Assembly (NCBI GenBank): GCA_943788365.1
Contig: CALSPZ010000001.1
Location: 682,001 to 746,000 of the forward strand
Source of the DNA: CAJQGY01 sp905478015
GTDB lineage: Bacteria > Pseudomonadota > Gammaproteobacteria > Magnimaribacterales > D2472
DNA length: 64,000 nucleotides
Direction of reading: 5' to 3'
Shown here: positions 1 through 6,441 of the stretch, piece by piece
How positions within the stretch are numbered: the stretch's first letter is position 1
Layout: each line of letters starts with the position of its first letter
Notes under the pieces: generated by a model
The model's database searches: none
Seen by the model: only the letters and a program-made list of their open reading frames with translations
Told to the model about the DNA's origin: nothing
Program-made: the position numbers and the translations under genes

Positions 1-915
1 AGTTATTTTTTCAATATCATCTATTGTGTAAAGGTAAATCGTTTCAATATCTTTTACCCCTTCTTCAATATTTCTTGGAACCGCTAGGTCAATCAGAAGC
101 AGTGGCTTATTTCCTCTCTTCATTAATGCTTTTTCAATCGCTCCTTTACCGATAATTGGTAATTCTGCCAAAGCAGAGGCTATTACCACATCAGCTTTCT
201 CTAGCTCAAAGTGCAATGATGATAATGGTGAAGATACAATTCCAAAAGAATCAGAAATGGTAATTTCTTTAATGCTTCTATTAACTGATCTGATGTCTGT
301 GATACCTTTGTTGTAAAGATTTTTAATAACATCTTGTGCAAGAGAGCCAGCTCCTATTACTAAGACTTTTTGATTAATTGGATTTTCAAAAATATTTTTT
401 ATTAATTTAAGTGAAAGGCCGCTTATTGACAGAGGATTTACACCAATATTTGTATTAGTTCGGACTTTTCTTACAACCTCTATTGCTTTATTGGCATATC
501 TCTGGAGATTTGAATCCATAACTCCAATATTTTTCGAGACTGCAATTGCATTTTTATATTGACCAAAAATTTCCTGTTCGCCTAACACCTGAGAATCGAT
601 GCCTGCAGCAACTTTACACATGTGTATAAATGCATCCTCATCTTGAAGAAAATAAAACTGTGAGGTGTTAATTTTATTTAGATTGAATAATTTAGAAACT
701 TCATCAAAAAAGCTATTAATTACTCCTTTTTCGCCCAGTAAATATATTTCGCTTCTATTGCAAGTTGATAATCCAAAAAAGGAGATAATAGAATTATTAA
801 ATTTATCTTTTATCAAGCTATTGAGTAAAAATTGGTTAGACTCACTTATAATGAATCTTTCTCTTTCAGAAACATTAGAGGTTTTGTGATTTATGCCAAA
901 GAGTTGTAATTCCAT
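1..915 (-). CDS. hemA: Glutamyl-tRNA reductase (3' end cut by window edge)
   Basis: HemA reduces glutamyl-tRNA(Glu) to glutamate-1-semialdehyde, the first committed step of C5 tetrapyrrole synthesis. I translated the minus strand from the ATG at 915-913. The protein opens with FGINHKTSNVSERERF (the family's GINHKT block), then STCNRSE with the nucleophilic cysteine at residue 52, SQVLGEQEIFGQ at 108-119, and the NADPH-binding loop GAGSLA at 188-193. A LIDLAVPRNIE block follows further on. 305 codons are visible; the family is about 415-420 residues, so the helical dimerisation domain lies outside the window. The start is fixed by the conserved N terminus and overlaps the divergent lolB by 23 bp. 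Confidence 0.96.
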   Translation of the reverse strand, partial: MELQLFGINHKTSNVSERERFIISESNQFLLNSLIKDKFNNSIISFFGLSTCNRSEIYLLGEKGVINSFFDEVSKLFNLNKINTSQFYFLQDEDAFIHMCKVAAGIDSQVLGEQEIFGQYKNAIAVSKNIGVMDSNLQRYANKAIEVVRKVRTNTNIGVNPLSISGLSLKLIKNIFENPINQKVLVIGAGSLAQDVIKNLYNKGITDIRSVNRSIKEITISDSFGIVSSPLSSLHFELEKADVVIASALAELPIIGKGAIEKALMKRGNKPLLLIDLAVPRNIEEGVKDIETIYLYTIDDIEKIT

Positions 916-1402
916 TAGTAAAAATTTATTTTTATTTTTATTGCTACCTTTTCTGTTTTCATGTGTTGTAAATCCATCTTCATCTAAGCAAAAAATTTAT
1001 ACTGGTAAGTTTTATGTTGAAAACGCAAAAGTTGGCTCAACATTTAATACAAGCATTATTAAGCAAGGTAATGGGTTAATTATACAGGTAAGCAAGCCTT
1101 TTTTTGGTAATGTTTTAAATTTAACTATAAAGAGCAATGGATATATAGAATCAACTTCATCAGAAGATAATGTCTTTATTAATTCAAGCTATACGCCCAA
1201 GGATTACAAAAAAATTTATAACTGGTTGAATAACTGTCTTGACTCAACCAAGCTTTCTAATAATGAAACAGCTATAGAGCCTCAAGAGTATCTATTTATA
1301 CATAGTGAAAGTATTAGATTGGTATGCTCAAAGGGTAAAGATAAAATTTCTTTTGATATAACAGATAGCAAATTTAAAATTAATGGGCATGTTCTAACTT
1401 AG
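893..1402 (+). CDS. lolB: Outer-membrane lipoprotein LolB
   Basis: LolB takes lipoproteins from the periplasmic carrier LolA and inserts them into the outer membrane. The 169-residue product begins with a short basic segment (Lys3, Lys10), a leucine/phenylalanine-rich core and the lipobox LFSC, so Cys24 should be lipidated. The rest is poorly conserved but fits the LolA/LolB-like sheet-rich fold in length. Identification rests on the lipobox and on position: hemA (divergent)-lolB-ispE-prs is the standard gammaproteobacterial order. No later in-frame ATG precedes the signal peptide, so the start at 893, inside the first codons of hemA, is the only good one. ispE follows after 4 nt. Confidence 0.88.
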   Translation: MPKSCNSISKNLFLFLLLPFLFSCVVNPSSSKQKIYTGKFYVENAKVGSTFNTSIIKQGNGLIIQVSKPFFGNVLNLTIKSNGYIESTSSEDNVFINSSYTPKDYKKIYNWLNNCLDSTKLSNNETAIEPQEYLFIHSESIRLVCSKGKDKISFDITDSKFKINGHVLT

Positions 1403-1406
1403 TAAA

Positions 1407-2201
1407 ATGATAAAAGTAAAATCACCCGCTAAGATAAATCTGTATCTTAATATAATATCAAAACTTGAAAGTGGCTATCATGAGATTGATTCTGCATTTC
1501 AATTAATTGATATATACGATGACTTAATATTTGAAAAATCATCTGGGGGAATTCAGTTAGATTGCGATCTCGATATTGAAACGCATGAAAACATTGTATA
1601 TAAAGCTGCTTTGCTACTTAATGAGCAGTCAAATAAAGATAATTCAATTAGAATTAAGTTGCACAAAAATATACCTACTGGCTCTGGCCTAGGAGGTGGC
1701 AGTTCAAATGCAGCTTCAACCCTAGTTACTCTAAATAAACTTTGGGATATAAATTTAAACAAAAGTGAGCTAATGGTTTTAGGGACAAAATTAGGAGCGG
1801 ACGTTCCATTTTTTATAAATGGGAATAATGCTTATGTAAGTGGTATCGGAGAAAAGCTCATAAATAAAAAAATGGAGACTGCAAACTATTTAATCATATA
1901 TCCAAATATCCACTGCTCTTCAGCTGAGATGTATAGAAAATTTGATCTAGAAAATACTCCGTCAAAGGATGAACAAAATTCATTTTGGAATATTTATAAA
2001 TCATTAAATAAAGAAATCTATGAATTTGTTAATGAATTTAAAGATGATTTAAATATATGTCTTTCTGGAAGTGGTTCAAGTATGTTTATAAGATATAAGT
2101 CACAAGAAGAATTGGATAAAATTTTAAAAATAATTCCATTCAATTGGAGATTCTTTTTAACTAAACCATTACAATATGCACCCTTAACTATGAAATTATA
2201 G
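1407..2201 (+). CDS. ispE: 4-diphosphocytidyl-2-C-methyl-D-erythritol kinase
   Basis: IspE phosphorylates 4-diphosphocytidyl-2-C-methylerythritol at the 2-hydroxyl using ATP, a middle step of the MEP isoprenoid pathway. The 264-residue cytoplasmic protein shows the GHMP-kinase fold: the N-terminal SPAKINLYLNI block with the active-site Lys9, the ATP-binding glycine loop PTGSGLGGGSSNAAS at 90-104, catalytic Asp133 in LGADVPFF, and the C-terminal LSGSGSS motif. It is a little shorter than the E. coli enzyme (283). It starts 4 nt after the lolB stop with no clear Shine-Dalgarno sequence, which suggests translation coupled to lolB. A second MEP gene, dxr, lies at 58306-59463. Confidence 0.96.
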   Translation: MIKVKSPAKINLYLNIISKLESGYHEIDSAFQLIDIYDDLIFEKSSGGIQLDCDLDIETHENIVYKAALLLNEQSNKDNSIRIKLHKNIPTGSGLGGGSSNAASTLVTLNKLWDINLNKSELMVLGTKLGADVPFFINGNNAYVSGIGEKLINKKMETANYLIIYPNIHCSSAEMYRKFDLENTPSKDEQNSFWNIYKSLNKEIYEFVNEFKDDLNICLSGSGSSMFIRYKSQEELDKILKIIPFNWRFFLTKPLQYAPLTMKL

Positions 2202-2206
2202 AGTTA

Positions 2207-2281
2207 TGGGGTGTAGCCAAGCGGTAAGGCAACGGGTTTTGATCCCGTCATGCGTAGGTTCGAATCCTACCACCCCAGCCA
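2207..2281 (+). tRNA. tRNA-Gln (anticodon TTG)
   Basis: A complete cloverleaf is visible: acceptor TGGGGTG pairs with CACCCCA, the anticodon stem ACGGG/CCCGT closes the loop TTTTGAT with anticodon TTG, and the T arm GTAGG/CCTAC closes TTCGAAT. Discriminator G and the CCA end are encoded. The weak U1-A72 pair is a normal glutaminyl-tRNA identity feature. It sits 5 nt after ispE and 15 nt before prs, so it is probably cut out of the ispE-prs transcript, a common gammaproteobacterial arrangement. Confidence 0.97.
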
Positions 2282-2296
2282 TTTTTGGATTAACTT

Positions 2297-3250
2297 ATGA
2301 ATGTTAAAAAAATTGATCTTTTTACCGGAACTGCTAATGCAGCACTTGCTAACGAAGTTGCGTCAATTCTTGGAACTGTCATAGCTCCTGCTGATGTTGG
2401 ATATTTTTCAGATGGTGAAATTAAAGTGCAAATTGAAGATAATGTTAGAGGTCATGATACATTTATAATTCAATCTACTTGTGCTCCAAGCAATAAGAAT
2501 TTAATGGAGCTAATGCTCCTTGCTGATGCATTAAAGCGCTCATCAGCATCTAAAATTACAGCAATTGTTCCTTATTATGGTTATGCAAGGCAAGATAGAA
2601 GAGTTAGATCTGCTAGGGTCCCAATCAGCGCTAAGGTAGTTGCTGATATGTTCCATGGTGTTGGTATTGATAGAGTTTTAACAGTCGACCTTCACTCTGA
2701 AACTATCCAAGGTTTCTTTGATATGCCTGCTGATAACGTATATGCAACTATGTTAATGGTAGATGATATTAAAGAAAATAATGAAAGAGATGACATAGTA
2801 GTTGTATCTCCAGATGTTGGAGGTGTTGTTAGATCTAGAGCTCTTGCAAAATTGCTAGATGACACTGATTTAGCAATTATTGATAAAAGAAGAGCCGCTG
2901 CAAATCAATCTGAGGTAATGAATATAATTGGAGATATTGAAGGAAAGGTATGTATTGTGCCTGATGACATCATAGATACTGCTGGTACTTTATGTAATGC
3001 TGCTGCTGCTCTTAAAGAAAAAGGAGCAAAGGCTGTAAAAGCATATATTACCCACCCTGTACTATCAGGTCCTGCTATCGAAAGACTGGAAAATTCAGAA
3101 ATTGATGAGTTAGTTGTAACTAATTCAATTCCATTGTCCCATGAAGCACAAAAATGCAGTAAAATACGCGTCATTTCACTAGCATCAATTATTGCTGAGT
3201 GCATTAAGCGACTGAGTCGCGATGAGTCACTAAGTGAAATATTTATATAA
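2297..3250 (+). CDS. prs: Ribose-phosphate pyrophosphokinase (PRPP synthetase)
   Basis: Prs transfers pyrophosphate from ATP to ribose 5-phosphate, giving PRPP for purine, pyrimidine, histidine, tryptophan and NAD synthesis. The 317-residue product matches the class I enzyme end to end: FSDGEIKVQIEDNVRG near the N terminus, the flexible loop YYGYARQDRRVRSARVPISA, the metal-binding TVDLHSETIQGFF with its histidine, VVSPDVGGVVRSRALA, and the PRPP-binding segment VPDDIIDTAGT. Length is as usual for the family. It follows tRNA-Gln after 15 nt and is followed by rplY after 9 nt, so it is probably part of a lolB-to-ychF transcript. Confidence 0.98.
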   Translation: MNVKKIDLFTGTANAALANEVASILGTVIAPADVGYFSDGEIKVQIEDNVRGHDTFIIQSTCAPSNKNLMELMLLADALKRSSASKITAIVPYYGYARQDRRVRSARVPISAKVVADMFHGVGIDRVLTVDLHSETIQGFFDMPADNVYATMLMVDDIKENNERDDIVVVSPDVGGVVRSRALAKLLDDTDLAIIDKRRAAANQSEVMNIIGDIEGKVCIVPDDIIDTAGTLCNAAAALKEKGAKAVKAYITHPVLSGPAIERLENSEIDELVVTNSIPLSHEAQKCSKIRVISLASIIAECIKRLSRDESLSEIFI

Positions 3251-3259
3251 GAGGATATT

Positions 3260-3940
3260 ATGAGTGAAGAAATTATTTTAAATGCAGACCCTAGAGAAAG
3301 AACTGGGTCTAATAAAGCGCGTGTTATTAGAAAAATAGATGGAATGGTGCCAGCTATTATTTATGGAGCCGAAAAAGATTCATTAAATATTAAACTCAGA
3401 TTAAATGAGCTAACAAAAGCTTCACAAGATGAACTTTTTTATACGCAGGTTCTTGTTATAAAAACAGGAGAACTTGAAGAAAAAGTTGTACTTAAAGAAC
3501 TTCAAAGAGATCCTGCAAAAGGAAGGTTTCTTCATGCTGATTTTTTAAGAGTATCTAGTAAAACTAAATTAAAAGTTATTATTCCTGTTAATTTTATCAA
3601 TGAAGAAGAGTGTGATGGAGTTAAAAACGAAGGCGGAGTAATAAACAAAGCAATCCGTGAAATAGAGATTCTCTGTTCAGCTGGTAACATACCTGAATCA
3701 ATTGAGGTAGATGTTCTAAATTTAGCTCTAGGAAGCTCAATGAGACTTTCAGAACTTAAGCTTCCTGAGGGAAGTGAAATACCAGGCCTAGATGAGTCTA
3801 CTGATCAGATGATTGTATCCATCAACGCTCCTAAAGCAGTTGTTGAAGAAGAACCTATACTTGCTGAGGGAGAGGAAGGCGAAGAGGCTGAGTCTTCAGA
3901 AGAGAATGCGGATGAGGATTCTAGCGAAGAATCTGAGTAA
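3260..3940 (+). CDS. rplY: 50S ribosomal protein L25/general stress protein Ctc
   Basis: bL25 binds 5S rRNA in the large subunit. This is the long, two-domain Ctc/TL5 form: the 5S-binding L25 domain covers about residues 1-93 (starting with NADPRERTGSNKARVIRK), and the TL5 beta domain follows to about 190. The last 30 or so residues are a low-complexity Glu/Ser/Asp tail with no structure I can assign. A reasonable Shine-Dalgarno (AGAGGA) precedes the ATG. The order prs-rplY-pth-ychF is conserved in gammaproteobacteria. Confidence 0.96.
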   Translation: MSEEIILNADPRERTGSNKARVIRKIDGMVPAIIYGAEKDSLNIKLRLNELTKASQDELFYTQVLVIKTGELEEKVVLKELQRDPAKGRFLHADFLRVSSKTKLKVIIPVNFINEEECDGVKNEGGVINKAIREIEILCSAGNIPESIEVDVLNLALGSSMRLSELKLPEGSEIPGLDESTDQMIVSINAPKAVVEEEPILAEGEEGEEAESSEENADEDSSEESE

Positions 3941-3957
3941 TATAAAAAAACTTGCTC

Positions 3958-4524
3958 ATGTATGATCTTTGCCTTATAGGTCTTGGTAATCCTGGGTCTA
4001 AGTATGATCAAACTAAGCATAATGTAGGTAAAGATTGGTTAATTAAATTAGCTGATAGTTATTCACTGGTTTTTGAAGAAAAAAAGAGGTACGAGGCTTC
4101 AATTACATCATCTCATCAAAATAAAATTCTATGGGTAATACCTGATAATTATATGAATAATAGTGGCATTACAGTGTCTAAGATTATAAAGAATAAAAAT
4201 TTAGATGTTAAGAATATTATTGTCTTCCATGATGATCTAGATTTAAATCCTGGAGATGTAAGGTTTAAAGTGGATGGTGGTCATGGCGGTCACAATGGTC
4301 TTAAAGATATTTTCCATAGAACTTCATCAAGAGGATTTTCAAGGGTTAGGATTGGAATTGGTCACCCAGGTATGAAATCAGAAGTAAACACATGGGTTTT
4401 GAATAAATTTAATCCCACTGATAGAGATCGTGTTGAAAAAAGCTATCTCAACTTTCTTGATGTATTTGATGATATTTGTAATAAAAAATATGCTGAAGCT
4501 CAAAAAAAGCTTCACACTAATTGA
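3958..4524 (+). CDS. pth: Peptidyl-tRNA hydrolase
   Basis: Pth releases the peptide from peptidyl-tRNAs that fall off stalled ribosomes, recycling tRNA. From the ATG at 3958 the 188-residue protein starts MYDLCLIGLGNPGSKY, with Asn11, the catalytic His21 in TKHNVG, the FHDDLDL motif with the conserved Asp, GGHGGHNGLKD and RVRIGIGHPG. An in-frame TTG two codons upstream (3952) is possible but gives no better match, and neither site has a strong Shine-Dalgarno. The TGA stop is directly followed by the ychF ATG, so the two are translationally coupled. Confidence 0.96.
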   Translation: MYDLCLIGLGNPGSKYDQTKHNVGKDWLIKLADSYSLVFEEKKRYEASITSSHQNKILWVIPDNYMNNSGITVSKIIKNKNLDVKNIIVFHDDLDLNPGDVRFKVDGGHGGHNGLKDIFHRTSSRGFSRVRIGIGHPGMKSEVNTWVLNKFNPTDRDRVEKSYLNFLDVFDDICNKKYAEAQKKLHTN

Positions 4525-5616
4525 ATGGGTTTTAGGTGTGGAATTATAGGCTTGCCAAATGTTGGTAAATCAACATTATTCAATGCTCTAACAAACTCTT
4601 CAATTCCTGCAGAAAATTTTCCATTTTGTACAATTGAACCAAATATTGGGAAAGTACAATTACCAGATAATAGATTGGTAGAACTCCAAAAAATAGTATC
4701 TTCAGAGAAAATAGTTCCAGCAACACTAGATTTAGTAGATATAGCAGGTTTGGTTAAAGGCGCGTCTCAAGGCGAAGGGCTTGGTAATGCATTCTTATCA
4801 AATATAAGAGAAATGAATGCCCTTGCTCATGTGGTCAGGTGTTTTGAAGATAAAAATATAACTCATGTTGATGGCGAAATAAATTCAGTTAAAGATGCTG
4901 AAATAATAAATCTAGAACTTATTATGGCTGACTTAGAGTCAGTAGGTAAAAGGCTAATAAAATGCGAGAAGCTTCTAAAAACTAATGATAAAGATAATAA
5001 ACGTGACCATGAACTATTGTCAGCTATAAAGATTGAACTTGAAGCTGGTAACTTAATTGATATTAATCAGTACGAAACTGATGATAAAAAAATTATTAAC
5101 AGATATCAGCTATTAAGCACAAAGCCTATTTTTTACATTGCAAATATATCTGATGATGGCTCTTCTGATAATGAGCTAAAAAAACTTCAAGAGTTTGCTA
5201 AACAAAGTAATTCGATGGTTATACCTGCATCAATAAAAATTGAACAAGAGATAGCCTCTATTGATAATGATGAAGAGAGAAATGAATACCTAGAACTAAT
5301 GGGAATGGATGAGCCTGTACTAAATAAAATAATTTTTAAAGGTTATGAAGTTTTAGGGCTTGAAACATATTTTACAGCAGGACCCAAAGAACTTAGGGCC
5401 TGGACAATTAGAAAAGGTTCACTTGCGCCTAACGCTGCAGGGGTTATTCATACTGATTTTGAAAAAGGCTTTATAAAAGCTGAGGTTATCGGTTTTAGCG
5501 ACTATATAGAGTGCCAGGGTGAATCAGGGGCAAAGGAAAAGGGTAAGCTCAGGTTAGAAGGAAAAGATTATCTGGTAAAGGATGGGGATGTCATCCATTT
5601 TAAATTTAATGTTTAA
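4525..5616 (+). CDS. ychF: Redox-responsive ATPase/GTPase YchF (OLA1 family)
   Basis: YchF is an Obg-family P-loop NTPase that binds ribosomes and prefers ATP; in E. coli it affects the oxidative stress response. The 363-residue product has the P loop GLPNVGKST at 9-17, switch/G3 region DIAGLVKGAS, a central coiled-coil insertion (about residues 130-200), and a C-terminal TGS-like domain ending VKDGDVIHFKFNV. Length matches the family. The ATG touches the pth stop codon with no spacer. It is the last protein gene of this plus-strand series. Confidence 0.97.
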   Translation: MGFRCGIIGLPNVGKSTLFNALTNSSIPAENFPFCTIEPNIGKVQLPDNRLVELQKIVSSEKIVPATLDLVDIAGLVKGASQGEGLGNAFLSNIREMNALAHVVRCFEDKNITHVDGEINSVKDAEIINLELIMADLESVGKRLIKCEKLLKTNDKDNKRDHELLSAIKIELEAGNLIDINQYETDDKKIINRYQLLSTKPIFYIANISDDGSSDNELKKLQEFAKQSNSMVIPASIKIEQEIASIDNDEERNEYLELMGMDEPVLNKIIFKGYEVLGLETYFTAGPKELRAWTIRKGSLAPNAAGVIHTDFEKGFIKAEVIGFSDYIECQGESGAKEKGKLRLEGKDYLVKDGDVIHFKFNV

Positions 5617-5629
5617 GTAAAAAATTATA

Positions 5630-5657
5630 TTGACTAACGTTTATATATAATTATCAT
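5630..5657 (+). promoter_or_regulatory. Putative sigma-70 promoter of tRNA-Met
   Basis: TTGACT at 5630-5635 (-35, five of six consensus bases) and TATCAT at 5652-5657 (-10) are separated by 16 bp. The mature tRNA begins 9 nt after the -10 element, as expected for a short 5' leader. It is one of the few sites in the window with two recognisable hexamers. Confidence 0.6.
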
Positions 5658-5666
5658 TCAACGATT

Positions 5667-5743
5667 GGCTATGTAGCTCAGATGGTTAGAGCACAGCACT
5701 CATAACGCTGGGGTCGGTGGTTCAATTCCACCCATAGCCACCA
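5667..5743 (+). tRNA. tRNA-Met, elongator (anticodon CAT)
   Basis: Acceptor GGCTATG pairs with CATAGCC, discriminator A and CCA are encoded, the anticodon loop is CTCATAA and the T arm GGTGG/CCACC closes TTCAATT. A Watson-Crick G1-C72 pair and the absence of the three-G:C anticodon-stem run mark it as the elongator, not the initiator. The sequence closely resembles E. coli elongator tRNA-Met rather than a lysidine-type tRNA-Ile2. The innermost anticodon-stem pair is an A31-C39 mismatch. It has its own promoter and is monocistronic as far as can be seen. Confidence 0.95.
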
Positions 5744-5804
5744 CTATAATAATTAAGATAGACTTAGATTAAATTGCCATTAGCATGGCTAATAAAGACT
5801 TGGA

Positions 5805-6038
5805 TTAATCTTTCTTTAAATAACTGAGTATTATTACTAGAGAAATCAATGCAAGAAGTGCATCTTCTCCAAGCATATTTAATATACTAGATACATTATT
5901 GTAAACATCTCCAACAAAAGGAGTTTGTGGGCCAAATATAATACCAAGAAGAAGCGATACAATTACAAGTGGTATAAGAAGTTTTGTAACTTTATTTAGA
6001 AAGGTTGTAAGACTTGTTAATGTAACTTTAAAATTCAT
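5805..6038 (-). CDS. Small two-helix membrane protein (77 aa), unknown family
   Basis: I do not recognise a named family. The 77-residue product has an N-terminal segment with three lysines (Lys4, Lys16, Lys19), a first hydrophobic helix at about 20-36, a polar link with Pro37, Pro40 and Asp44, a helix NNVSSILNML, a second hydrophobic helix at about 58-72 and a KKD tail. It is predicted to be an inner-membrane hairpin. Its C-terminal half aligns with the neighbouring 71-residue protein (shared FG, DV-N and S-K positions), so the two look like diverged tandem copies. Its ATG lies 16 nt after a 13-bp hairpin and lacks a Shine-Dalgarno. Coding is supported by membrane topology and paralogy only. 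Confidence 0.72.
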   Translation of the reverse strand: MNFKVTLTSLTTFLNKVTKLLIPLVIVSLLLGIIFGPQTPFVGDVYNNVSSILNMLGEDALLALISLVIILSYLKKD

Positions 6039-6054
6039 ATTTTTTTATAAAAGA

Positions 6055-6085
6055 GTTAAGAAGAGCGCAATACGCTCTTCTTAAC
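6055..6085 (-). terminator. Perfect 13-bp hairpin between the two small membrane protein genes
   Basis: The arms at 6055-6067 and 6073-6085 are perfect reverse complements around a 5-nt loop. Read on the minus strand the hairpin follows the stop of the 71-residue gene by 12 nt and is followed by TCTTTTAT, a moderate U tract. It therefore looks like an intrinsic terminator, or an RNA 3'-end stabiliser, that would let only part of the transcription pass into the 77-residue gene. Confidence 0.65.
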
Positions 6086-6097
6086 ATATTAAGTATA

Positions 6098-6313
6098 TTA
6101 CTTAACTAGGCTCATTAGAACAGCTAAAACAAGAAGTCCAACAACACCACTAGTAGCTAATTGTTCAACTAATGCTGTTATATTTCCTATCACATCAAGT
6201 CCTAGAACATCGCCAAAAGCCAAAGCTCCTACAATTCCTAGACCCAAGATTCCTGTTATAACGCTAGTTAAATTACTAACTAGGTCGCCTATCATTCTCC
6301 ATGCATTATCCAT
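6098..6313 (-). CDS. Small two-helix membrane protein (71 aa), unknown family
   Basis: The family is not recognised. The 71-residue product starts with an amphipathic segment (MDNAWRMIGDLVSNL), then a glycine-rich hydrophobic helix at about 18-33, a link with Asp35 and Asp40, a short helix NITALVEQLA, and a second hydrophobic helix at about 56-70 ending in Lys71. An inner-membrane hairpin is the likeliest topology. From F33 onward it aligns with residues 35-75 of the downstream 77-residue protein with a two-residue gap and about 10 identities. It has a very strong Shine-Dalgarno and is followed by a hairpin, which suggests an abundant product. Holin-like, transporter-subunit-like or membrane-active roles are all possible and unproven. 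Confidence 0.78.
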   Translation of the reverse strand: MDNAWRMIGDLVSNLTSVITGILGLGIVGALAFGDVLGLDVIGNITALVEQLATSGVVGLLVLAVLMSLVK

Positions 6314-6320
6314 AATATTT

Positions 6321-6327
6321 CCCCCCT
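6321..6327 (-). promoter_or_regulatory. Strong Shine-Dalgarno (AGGGGGG) of the 71-aa gene
   Basis: On the minus strand AGGGGGG lies 7 nt before the ATG at 6313. It is among the strongest ribosome-binding sites in this window, where many genes have none, and it argues that this small gene is real and well translated. Confidence 0.7.
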
Positions 6328-6394
6328 ATAGGTTTTATATGTTTTGCATACATATGAGACCATATTTGAAGGTTTAGAGCAAATTATATGAAAT

Positions 6395-6430
6395 GATAAA
6401 TTCTCAAAGTTTGACTTTTGAGAATTTATC
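6395..6430 (-). terminator. Terminator hairpin after pnp
   Basis: The arms 6395-6408 and 6417-6430 form a perfect 14-bp stem with an 8-nt loop, beginning 12 nt past the pnp stop. The sequence after it on the minus strand (ATTTCATATAATTTG) is only modestly U-rich, so it may work as a terminator or as a barrier to 3' exonucleases. It closes the rimP-to-pnp operon. Confidence 0.75.
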
Positions 6431-6441
6431 TTATAAGCGTA

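Noticed and set aside
665..889. 74-codon plus-strand frame before lolB
   Set aside because: It lies wholly antisense to the conserved HemA N-terminal region (STCNRSE and GINHKT).
6098..6313. 71-aa protein as a secreted toxin like delta-hemolysin
   Set aside because: The IGDLV match and amphipathic start are too short to mean homology, and the protein continues with two membrane helices.
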